Assembly (NCBI RefSeq): GCF_022458985.1
Contig: NC_061778.1
Location: forward strand, 3,179,501-3,243,500
DNA: 64,000 nucleotides
From: Mugil cephalus
Taxonomy: Eukaryota; Chordata; Actinopteri; Mugiliformes; Mugilidae
Direction of reading: 5' to 3'
Made by a program: the position numbers and the translations under genes. Positions 49,781-61,100 of this stretch are shown here, one piece after another; position 1 is the first letter of the stretch; every line of letters starts with the position of its first letter. The notes below the pieces were generated by a model, which was not told where the DNA came from, made no database searches, and saw only the letters and a program-made list of their open reading frames with translations.

Positions 49781-50040
49781 TGCCACACAGAGGCAGGGAG
49801 AGGTGAGGCCAGCGGAAGTGTATGGAGGGTTGTTGGTGCCACACTTGGAGCGAAAGATTTTTATATTTAACGTTTGTATTGGACGCAAAATATTCATTGC
49901 AGAGACTCTCAGAGCATAAAACAAATCTGCATTGTGTATGTGTTTAAATCTGAGCCACTCAGTTTGTTCTATTGTTGCAATATCTGAAAACATGTAGGTA
50001 TATCATCATTCTGAACACGACTCTTAACCACCAAGACAAA

Positions 50041-50165
50041 CCTCCTGAGACCCAAGCATTTGTTTGGTATTTCTTTAAAATAAAGTTTAAAATTTAAAGA
50101 TTTTTAGCTATTAGTATGACCTATGAGTATAAAAAATGGACATCGTCTAACTCACTTTCTGTTAT
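50041..50165 (-). repeat. Partial third copy of the 5.1/18.2-kb repeat, inverted
   Basis: CCTCCTGAGACCCAAGCATT and the following AT-rich stretch read as the terminal part of the same family in the opposite orientation. Only one end is recognisable. Confidence 0.5.
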
Positions 50166-51517
50166 TTTAATATTTTTCTGCAGCAGAGAGAATATTTTTC
50201 ATCCAGATGGACATTTTTTAAACATCTCCAGGTTCAACCAAGCAAATTCTTAGGTGTGAGAACAAACTGAGGCTGTGTTATAGAGAAAATGACAACCATT
50301 TGTCACATCTCTTTTTATTAATTGGATGAGTCCATTTCAGTAGTACTAGTAAATTTCCAGCAGGTGTCAGTGCAGCAGTTTTGAGAAAGGGCAACAGGGC
50401 AACAGGGCAATATTTATGTCCTGCTTCACTGTGTCTTTTGTTAACTTAGCATGTTAGCCCTCCAGCATGTATCATGAACCTGCAGCTGTGCTGTGGAAAT
50501 GTAGAGTAGTAGCCATGAGAGCTTCATGTGGCAGGTCTTTATTTGTCCCCAGGCTGCGATTTCTGGCACGTGAGCTGCAAGAATAAAACACTTCTAAGAA
50601 CAAAAAATAAAACAAAGCACAATATATATAGAAATTTGTAGCGGCTTGTTTGTAATAAATCTGGAGTTATAGTAATAGTTATAGTACAGTAATACTGGTA
50701 AAGATTATTTGAATTGTTTCTGGGGCTCAGCTGAGAGGGTCATGTGTTTTTGTTATGTTCTTGTTTATGTGGTTTTCCTCAGACAATGAGACTCCTTGTG
50801 TCGATAGTACCATGTGACAAATTTTTTACTTAGAGGCCGAAGCTACCATTTAATGTACCCAAGTACTCAAATAACGGCTCCCACACACTGCCCATTTCTG
50901 ATTTTTGCCAGGATTTGGGAGGAGTCGCACACTGCCAAGATGGCGGCTGACGTGGCCACCGCACTGAGCTTCACTGGAAACATATGGATGATGGCACAGA
51001 GGGTTCATCCATCTTTAAATACAGAAGCTGGTTGATGCTTGAAGCACTAAATGGTACTAAAAAAAAAATAGAGACAAGTTACAGGAGCCAGAATGCAGCA
51101 ATATGGTCAATTAGCTTTAATAGCCACACTTTTATAAAGCTTGAGGAAATAGCATATTTCCTATTTATAATAGTGATGAATGCTAACAAGTTGAAACATG
51201 TCTTCTGTAAAGACATTACCAGTTACAAAAAAGTGTAGCTGCAAATTTAAAATGCTGCATCACAACCCAATTTGAAACTTAAGGACCTAATGGGTAGAAT
51301 TTATTGACATCTGGTGGCGTCATAGCAGATTGCAGCCAACTAATTAAATGTTGAAATAAGAATAAAACATTAAGTCCCTCTCCAGAAACAGATCTAGGCT
51401 GGCTTCTAGTGGCACCATTCACTCCTCATACCGCATTAATGTTCCCTCACATACACTTTAAACCCTGGTGCCTACGTTTCACAGCGTCATCACAGCAGCA
51501 GATGAGTAAATTGTGAA

Positions 51518-51534
51518 CACACACACACACACAC

Positions 51535-51567
<33 letters not shown>
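51518..51567 (+). repeat. (AC)n microsatellite
   Basis: An AC run with one GC interruption, intergenic. Confidence 0.9.
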
Positions 51568-51568
<1 letters not shown>

Positions 51569-54500
51569 TAGGAAGACGTCATTCGTCCATGTGCAGTTTA
51601 CCACTTTCTCCTTTCAGACAGCTTTTCAGCGAGCCTCATTCATGCTCTCTCTGTGTCGACTGTTTTCTGCATCTCCTTTATCTTGATGTTGTTTTAGTGC
51701 TTAATGTAAAAATAAGGATAATATTGGATAGGAAGGATATTGCTCAAAATACACTTAGCTTATTAAGAGTTTTTTTGTTCCAGTAGCTGAAATGCTTCTG
51801 TATGGAAATAATAATGACTTCCGGGAGGGGTTTGTTGTTTTCAGTCTCTTTGTTTGTTTGTTTTTTTGTTTGTATGCTTACATGCAATAAGAGTTCTGGG
51901 TTCATATGGATTCATACATTTAATCACAATACAGATTGCAGGGTTAAGGTTTCATCCTAAAATAGAATGCAATAAAATCTTTCCTAGTATTAATGCAGAC
52001 AGTCTTTTGATATGAGTAAAAAAAGGTTGAAATGTGAGACCATAAATCATACAGGCAGTAGATCCACAGTGTGAGCATTTCCTGATGCATATATATATGT
52101 ATATATATATATATATGCTTGAACAGTTTCAAATGGGTTTCCATACCACTGTGTGTTTTCCATTTTAGGAATGAATAAAAGTTTCACTGCACAGTGAAAC
52201 TAGCTGGAAACTTAGCTGGAGTCAGAACAGAGGGAAACTTGAGACAAACACTGTCACTGTCAACCGCAAAAACGTTGTACTTTTAGGGGACAATACCGAA
52301 AAGCAAAATCACTAACTTGAAGTTTTATCGCATACCAGCCACTGCCAATCCTACACAACTTTGGTTGATTAAAAGAAAGGATTGGAGTGAGACAATCATC
52401 AACAACACTTGAGTTTGCAGCGCACACTTATCTCTACCTTCTATCAGTTCAGATCAATATGTGATGCATCATCAGTTTCTGCCTGGAGAGCATTGTGGGT
52501 TAGAATAAATTAAAACTGAAATTACGTTAAAGTAGTCTATGGTGACCAGATCTGAGTTTGCTAAAAAGAGGGACCTTCAGTGGAGAGAGGCAGCACACGG
52601 AGAAACGCAACACAAATCCGAGGTAAACTGTCTGAGGATGGTAGAACAAGTTTGAAATTGTTTCATAGTTTGAGTTTCACACGTTTGTATGTTGTGTACG
52701 TCTGGTCACCCGAGTTAATCATTATTTGGGGGGACTCTTATTACATGTTAATGCTAATGCTAACCGCCAGCTAACTCAACATTAGTTGTGTATTTCAGGG
52801 GTTTCCAAGCAGAAGTTGCACTTACTACGTTACCCTCCGCAGTGGTTCCACTTACTTCTTGTAATATCTTTGTTTGACAGGCTTCACTTGATAAAGGCAG
52901 AACAGACTTCACCCCTTCTGTGTCCTCCTTTGGTAAATCGTTCATCTAGTTAGTGAGAGTGTAGGGGTCAGTGAATATAGTCTCATCAGTCAGTCAACTT
53001 TTTAAAATAACACTCACAGTCTCAGGGAGTGAGTGTATTAGTATATTCTCTAAAATATGCGGTTTCCTCGTCCTTTCTTTCCAAAACTTTCAGTTGAAAT
53101 ATGCTAACCGCTGTTAGCTATAGTGTTTGAGAATTTTTGCCTCCAGCTAAGCCCCGCCCCTCAAAATAGTCACATGTTTAAAAGCTGTGAAGGGGTCTAT
53201 AGATAACACCTGGTTGACTCAAACTGAGTGGAAATGCTCCAAAAAACAATAAAGCTCTTAGTTTTTCTAAGTAATTCATCTGTTGTGCAGGTCTGAACAA
53301 AACACCAGGAAACAACTGACAAACCACACATTAGTTTGAATCTTATTTTATTCATGTAACATCTTAACATTCTCTCCAATGCAGCACTGACAAAACACTT
53401 GGCACCGAAACCCTCGGAATCTAAAAGAAATGCAAAGACTTTATTAAACCAGAAAGGCAAGGAATCTCTGTATATGCAGGTATTATTTATTTAGCGTGAC
53501 CATAACACGTCATTACTCTTTTTAAAGTTCAATTTCTCATCTGCAAAACAGGAATTATTTGTAAAAGTTGTTAATTAAATGGAAGGTCATCATACGTTTT
53601 ATCACACCATCTCATTCCGTCTATACCAACCAAGGAAAGGAAACCAGTGAAAATAAAATCCAGTGTGTTCATTCTCAAATCTTTTACATTCACTTGAAAA
53701 ATAGCTCTTTTATTTAGTTGCACATGTAATTTTAGTGATAGTAAAAAAGTACATTGTCAAAATAAAATTGTCAGTGTACAGACTACTTTTTTACCAAGAC
53801 TTTCACTTCTTCTTCAGGCTAGCCACTCCTTAACTTGTCTCATTGTAGCAGCCTCACATTAATGCCAGTTTACAGTTTCACTTCTAAAACTCTCTGACTT
53901 TCTGGTTTAAATCCCTAAATTTCCTCCTATCGGGCTGAAAAGGTTTTGAAACTCAGCTCAGTTTCAAAAGCTCAGCATCACTCGGTTGCATCTTTAAGCT
54001 CAATCACAAAAAAAAAAGGTGTCATTTTCTCTGGCAGTGTACAGTAAAAACATAAATATAAAATGGTTTAGCAGCAGGTCGGTCTAAATGTTCAGGAGCA
54101 ACCCATGACCACAAGGTCACAGGTTTGATCCCCACAGCAGAAGTCACAGTGACTGTCTCAGGGAAACAGCACCAGCTAAATGCATCTATTAAAAACCTAC
54201 AGCAGAAAATGAGAATATCCTAATATCTCAATAAAAGCTCACACTTTTCCTCCAAGACAAACAAAATCAGGTCCAAAAATATCTTTTCACCTCCTGGCTC
54301 TGTTGAATATGAAAATAATTACACTTTGGTTTGAAGGGACACTGCTCCAGAAAAGCAATAATTCAGTATTATATTTACATAAATGTTCCTCTGGCCGCTC
54401 CTGTAGTGGTTCATCGTTTTTGAAGTCATGGTCTAATCCATGAAGCCGAAGAGAGAAAACAACTAATTCCAGCAGATTTCAAACTCACAAACAACGTTAA

Positions 54501-54853
54501 ATAATGAAGCTTACATTCAGATAATGAAACCTTTCAAAACCAAACACAATCAGATAAATAATCGGGACTAAACTAACAAAACTCAGTAACAAAATATAGG
54601 CACATGTAAAATGAAAAAAAAAAAAAGTATATATTACTCTGTTGCTGTGATAATGACGATAATGCTGGTAGATGAAACGCCTCTGCAGTTCATCACATTC
54701 ATACCTCATCGATTAAAATATAAAATAAAGACGTTTTACTTCAGAGAGGTTTGTCACGTTGCAGGTTTAGTTTACGAGAACACTGCAACCTCACCAAAAA
54801 AAAAAAGAAAAAAAAAAGATAAACAAAGACACAAAGATATCATTACAGCATCC

Positions 54854-55140
54854 TCAGTAGTCCAACATGTCGCGAGTCGTCGTTGTTGTTGTTGTGGCTG
54901 AAGTTTCCCCCGTAGTCGTTTCTCTGGTAACCACCTGCCGGGTGATTCTGGTGGTCTTGGTCACCATGGTGACAGTTCCCTCCTCGGTGGAGGAGACGTG
55001 GTGCTCTTCGGACATTTGCTGGGTAGCAAAGTCGAGGCCAGATGTGTGCTGGCAGAAAGACCCCGTGACGTCGGCCTCCCCTCCCATCTCACCCTTCCGC
55101 TGGGCCTGAGGAGAACCCTCTGGGGTTATCTGGAGGAAGC
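54854..55140 (-). CDS. Last coding exon of the AHNAK/periaxin-like gene, Thr-rich tail
   Basis: This exon of the gene above starts after a TTGCAG acceptor and encodes 95 residues ending TRDMLDY. It begins GFLQITPEGSPQAQRKGEMG, then has a tail rich in Thr and Val: GTVTMVTKTTRITRQVV and a TTTTTTT run. It contains no KMP/SLPK repeat. Mammalian AHNAK ends within its giant exon, so a separate terminal exon is a structural difference; I do not recognise the tail. Confidence 0.8.
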
Positions 55141-58100
55141 CTGCAAGGACGAGGTGAGGAAACGAAGAGAGACAAAAACGGGGAAGGAAAATAGAGGAGG
55201 ATAGGTGAAGAGATCAGGAGTGAAAAAGAAACTTAGTCTTGTGTAACAGAGGGAAAACGGGAGATGATGTATTAATAATTCACAGGACAAAAACAAATAG
55301 CATGGATAAATTATGTAGACTTTAATGCATATTGTAATACATTCTGTCATAATAAAATATGGGAATAAATCCTCACCTGTGGAGTGTGGCTTCAGGGTGA
55401 TTTTAGGAACCTTGAACCAGTGCGAAGACTCTCTCTCCTGAGACTCGCTCCATGTCTGAACCTTTGCTGAGCTGAACTCCATGGTGAAACTAGCCGGGGA
55501 CTCGGAGTTGTCCCTGTCCAGCATGTCTGTTCTGGCATGAGATGACACCACATCCTTTGAAGTATCCTTGGCGAAACCCGCATAGTCCATCTTGTCTTGT
55601 TTTACTTCTCCTGGTGATGAATCTATTCCCAGTTTCCCGCTCCTCTCCGTGTCCTCCTCCTTTGCAGCCGTCTTGCCATACGGAGTGGTGAGCTCCACCT
55701 TGGGAAGTTTGATTTTACCACTGAATGTCCCTTTATCATCCTTGGAGGCCTTGTGAGGATCTTTTTCGCCGTTGAGACTTGAACTCGAACCTTCTCCCTT
55801 GAGATTTGTGTCCAACGACCCTGACCCCTTGCCTGAAGAAAGTGTCACTTTGGGCATTTTCATCTTCCCTCCCTTTGACTTGTCCTCTTCTGCAGCAGCC
55901 GATTTATCTTTGGATTTCCCAAAGCTTGGCTTCATTTTGATTTTGGGCATCTTTACTTTGACATCCTCGGTCTCACTCTCAGCTACCCTCTCCTCTTTTT
56001 GGAGGCCTGCGGTTGCAGTAGTCTCGTCTGTTGAGGGAGGATGTACCAAAACAAACACAGCTTTCTTCACTTTGGGTATTTTAGGGCCCTCATACTGAAT
56101 TTCTTGTCCATAGATATGCTTCCGTTCATCAGGTGAGGACATGGAGGGTAATGGGACGCCGAACTTTGGGATTTTGATTTTCTTGCCGCTTTCTGTTTTG
56201 TCGTCATCTTCATCTTGAGATGTACCAATATCAAAGTCTATGTCTGGTATCCTGGGGACTTTGATTTCTGTGCCTGATGGTGAGACTCCTCCTATTTCTG
56301 TTTTCACACTTATGCTTGGCGGTGTAACCTCTGGCACTGGGATGTTAATACCATCCTGTTTGTGTCCATTTAGAACTTCAGCTTCAGCTTTCTTTTTTGG
56401 CAGTCCAATCTTGAATTTTTTTCCTTTGCCTTTTTTTGCTTTGCTGCTGGCTCCTGCTGTGTTAAGGTCCAAGTCAGGGAGTTCAACTTTTTTCTTGTCC
56501 TTCTTGCCCTGTCCTCTGTGAATCCCTAAATCAAGCTCTAAGTCTCCTTTTGGACCTTTGATATCTAACATTGGCATCTTGAATTTCAGACCTTTGTGCT
56601 CTCCCTCGACATGCAAACCAGCTTCACCATGAGCTCCCTTGTCCAGACCTGGAGATGTGACATCCATCTCTATAGCAGGTGCTTCAGTATCTCTGCTTTT
56701 ACCTTTAGGAAGTGAAATATCAACTTTTGGCATTTTGAGATGTGGCAGTTTGATGATTCCTCCCTCTGCCTCAATTTTCTCTGCTGGTGAGTCAATATTT
56801 GCTTTTCCTTGAGGGATTGTTATTTGTACATTTGGCATCTTCAACTGTTCCTCATCTCCTTTAATCTCCACATCTGGACCTTCAACTGAGGCTTTTCCTT
56901 TAGGAAGAGATATGTCAACTTTTGGCATTTTCATATGTGGCATTTTGAATTTCCCTCCTTCTCCTTCTATCTCCACATCTGGACCCTCAATTTTTCCTTT
57001 AGGCAGAGAGATGTCAACATCTGGACCTTCAGTCTTCCCTTTGTGTAGTGAAAGATCAATATGTGGCATTTTCATATGTGGCATTTTGAATGTTCCTCCT
57101 TCTCCTTTAATCTCCACCTCTGGACCTTCAACTTTTCCTTTAGGCAGAGAGATGTCAACATCTGGACCTTCAATCTTCCCTTTGGGTAATGAAAGACCAA
57201 CATGTGGCATTTTCATATGTGGCATTTTGAATTTTCCTCCTGCATCTCCAGTAATTTCCACCTCTGGACTTTCAACTTTTTCTTTAGGCAGAGAGACATT
57301 GACATCTGGACCTTGAATCTTCCCTTTGGGCAGTGAAATGTCAACAGAAGGCATGCTAATATGTGGCATCTTGAATTTTCCTCCTTCCCCTCTAATCTCC
57401 ACCTCTGGACCTTCAACTTTTCCTTTAGGCAGAGGGATGTCAACATCTGGACCTTCAATCTTCCCTTTGGGTAATGAAAGACCAACATGTGGCATTTTCA
57501 TATGTGGCATTTTGAATTTTCCTCCTTCTCCTTTAATCTCCACATCTGGACCTTCAACTTTTCCTTTAGGCAGAGAGACGTCAACATCTGGACCTTCAAT
57601 CTTCCCCTTGGGCAGTGAAAGGTCAATGTGTGGCATTTTCATATGTGGCATCTTGAATTTTCCTCCTTCTCCTTTAATCTCCACATCTGGACCTTCAACT
57701 TTTCCTTTAAGCAGAGAGACGTCAACATCTGCACCTTCAATCTTCCCCTTGGGCAGTGAAAGGTCAATGTGTGGCATTTTCATATGTGGCATCTTGAATT
57801 TTCCTCCTTCTCCTTTAATCTCCACCTCTGGACCTTCAACTTTTCCTTTAGGCAGGGAGATGTCAACATCTGGACCTTCAATCTTCCCCTTGGGCAGTGA
57901 AAGGTCAACGTGTGGCATTTTCATATGTGGCATTTTGAATTTTCCTCCTGCATCTCCAGTAATTTCCACATCTGGACTTTCAACTTGTCCTTTAGGCAGA
58001 GAAATGTCAACATCTGGACCTTCAATCTTCCCTTTGGGTAGTGAAATGTCAACAGATGGCATGCTAATATGTGGCATTTTGAATTTTCCTCCTTCTCCTT

Positions 58101-61100
58101 TAATCTCCACATCTGGACCTTCAACTTTTCCTTTAGGCAGAGAGATGTCAACATCTGGACCTTCAATCTTCCCTTTGGGAAATGAAAGACCAACATGTGG
58201 CATTTTCATATGTGGCATCTTGAATTTTCCTCCTTCTCCTTTAATCTCCACCTCTGGACCTTCAACTTTTCCTTTAGGCAGAGAGATGTCAACATCTGGA
58301 CCTTCAATCTTCCCTTTGGGTAATGAAAGACCAACATGTGGCATTTTCATATGTGGCATTTTGAATTTTCCTCCTGCATCTCCAGTAATTTCCACCTCTG
58401 GACTTTCAACTTTTCCTTTAGGCAGAGAGACATCGACATCTGGACCTTGAATCTTCCCTTTGGGCAGTGAAATGTCAACAGAAGGCATACTAATATGTGG
58501 CATCTTGAATTTCCCCCCTTCTCCTTTAATCTCCACCTCTGGACCTTCAACTTTTCCTTTAGGCAGAGAGACGTCAACATCTGGACCTTCAATCTTCCCT
58601 TTGGGTAGTGAAAGATCAATATGTGGCATTTTCATATGTGGCATTTTGAATTTTCCTCCTGCATCTCCAGTAATTTCCACCTCTGGACCTTCAACTTTTC
58701 CTTTAGGCAGAGAAATGTCAACATCTGGACCTTCAATCTTCCCTTTGGGTAGTGAAATGTCAACAGATGGCATGCTAATATGTGGCATTTTGAATTTTCC
58801 TCCTTCTCCTTTAATCTCCACATCTGGACCTTCAATCTTCCCTTTGGGAAATGAAAGACCAACATGTGGCATTTTCATATGTGGCATCTTGAATTTTCCT
58901 CCTTCTCCTTTAATCTCCACATCTGAACCTTCAACTTTTCCTTTAGGCAGAGAGACGTCAACATCTGCACCTTCAATCTTCCCCTTGGGCAGTGAAAGGT
59001 CAATGTGTGGCATTTTCATATGTGGCATCTTGAATTTCCCGCCTTCTCCTTTAATCTCCACCTCTGGACCTTCAACTTTTCCTTTAGGCAGAGAGACTTC
59101 AACATCTGGACCTTCAATCTTCCCTTTGGGTAATGAAAGACCAACATGTGGCATTTTCATATGTGGCATTTTGAATTTTCCTCCTGCATCTCCAGTAATT
59201 TCCACCTCTGGACTTTCAACTTTTCCTTTAGGCAGAGAGACATCGACATCTGGACCTTAATCTTCCCTTTGGGCAGTGAAATGTCAACAGAAGGCATACT
59301 AATATGTGGCATCTTGAATTCCCCCCTTCTCCTTTAATCTCCACCTCTGGACCTTCAACTTTTCCTTTAGGCAGAGAGACGTCAACATCTGGACCTTCAA
59401 TCTTCCCCTTGGGTAGTGAAAGATCAATATGTGGCATTTTCATATGTGGCATTTTGAATTTTCCTCCTGCATCTCCTTTGACCCCCACATCTGGACCTTC
59501 AACTTCTCCTTTGGGCAGAGAAATGTCATACATCTGGACCTTGAATCTTCCCTTTTGGGCAGTGAAATGTCAACAGAAGGCATACTAATATGTGGCATCT
59601 TGAATTTTGCTCCTTCTCCTTTAATCTCCACATCTGGACCTTCAACTTTTCCCTTAGGCATGGAGATGTCAACATCTGGACCTTCAATCTTCCCTTTGGG
59701 TAATGAAAGATCAACATGTGGCATTTTCATATGTGGCATTTTGAATTTTCCTCCTGCATCTCCAGTAATTTCCACATCTGGACCTTCAACTTTTCCTTTG
59801 GGCAGAGAGACGTCAACATCTGGACCTTCAATCTTCCCTTTGGGTAATGAAAGACCAACATGTGGCATTTTCATATGTGGCATTTTGAATTTTCCCCCTT
59901 CTCCTTTAATCTCCACATCTGGACCTTCAACTTTTCCTTTAGGCAGAGAGATGTCAACATGTGGACCTTCAATCTTCCCTTTGGGTAATGAAAGATCAAT
60001 ATGTGGCATTTTCATATGTGGCATTTTGAATTTTCCTCCTGCATCTCCTTTGACCTCCACATCTGGACCTTCAACTTCTCCTTTGGGCAGAGAAATGTCA
60101 ACATCTGGACCTTGAATCTTCCCTTTGGGCAGTGAAATGTCAACAGAAGGCATACTAATATGTGGCATCTTGAATTTTCCTCCTTCTCCTTTAATCTCCA
60201 TCTCTGGACCTTCAACTTTTCCTTTAGGCAGAGAGATGTCAACATCTGGACCTTCAATCTTCCCTTTGGGTAATGAAAGACCAACATGTGGCATTTTCAT
60301 ATGTGGCATTTTGAATTTTCCTCCTGCCTCTCCAGTAATTTCCACATCTGGACCTTCAACTTTTCCTTTCGGCAGAGAGACATCAACATCTGCACCTTCA
60401 ATCTTCCCCTTGGGCAGTGAAATGTCAACAGAAGGCATACTAATATGTGGCATTTTGAATTTTCCTCCTTTTCCTTTTATCTCCACCTCTGGACCTTCAA
60501 CTTTTCCTTTAGGCAGGGAGATGTCAACATCTGGACCTTGAATCTTCCCCTTGGGTAGTGAAAGATCAACATGTGGCATTTTTATATGTGGCATCTTGAA
60601 TTTTCCTCCTTCTCCTTTAATCTCCACATCTGGACCTTCAACTTTTCCTTTAGGCAGAGAGACGTCAACATCTGGACCTTCAATCTTCCCCTTGGGCAGT
60701 GAAAGGTCAATGTGTGGCATTTTCATATGTGGCATTTTGAATTTTCCTCCTGCATCTCCTTTGACCCCCACATCTGGACCTTCAACTTCTCCTTTGGGCA
60801 GAGAAATGTCAACATCTGGACCTTGAATCTTCCCTTTGGGCAGTGAAATGTCAACAGAAGGCATACTAATATGTGGCATCTTGAATTTTGCTCCTTCTCC
60901 TTTAATCTCCACATCTGGACCTTCAACTTTTCCCTTAGGCATGGAGATGTCAACATCTGGACCTTCAATCTTCCCTTTGGGTAATGAAAGACCAACATGT
61001 GGCATTTTCATATGTGGCATTTTGAATTTTCCTCCTGCATCTCCAGTAATTTCCACATCTGGACCTTCAACTTTTCCTTTGGGCAGAGAGACATCAACAT

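Larger units (their letters stand above)
49800..54853. other. Intergenic region and AHNAK-like 3' UTR
   Basis: Holds the inverted repeat fragment at 50.04 kb, likely interspersed repeats at 50.52-50.64 and 50.87-51.45 kb, and the AT-rich 3' UTR of the AHNAK-like gene, which probably extends some way left of 54854. Several minus-strand AATAAA hexamers lie at 53.3-53.8 kb; which one is used cannot be told. Confidence 0.45.

Noticed and set aside
49547-49993. 148-codon minus-strand ORF in the CpG-rich region
   Set aside because: No family resemblance and an Arg run from a GC-rich tract; better explained as promoter/leader sequence.
59255-59560. Calling the AHNAK-like gene a pseudogene
   Set aside because: The four indels cancel, both flanking frames are open for thousands of bases, and the 3' splice junction is intact.
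57326-60541. Long plus-strand open frames (up to 374 codons) opposite the AHNAK-like array
   Set aside because: They are antisense shadows of the repeats: each unit's reverse strand lacks stops, so open frames multiply with copy number. They begin and end at repeat-unit positions and have no splice or start context.
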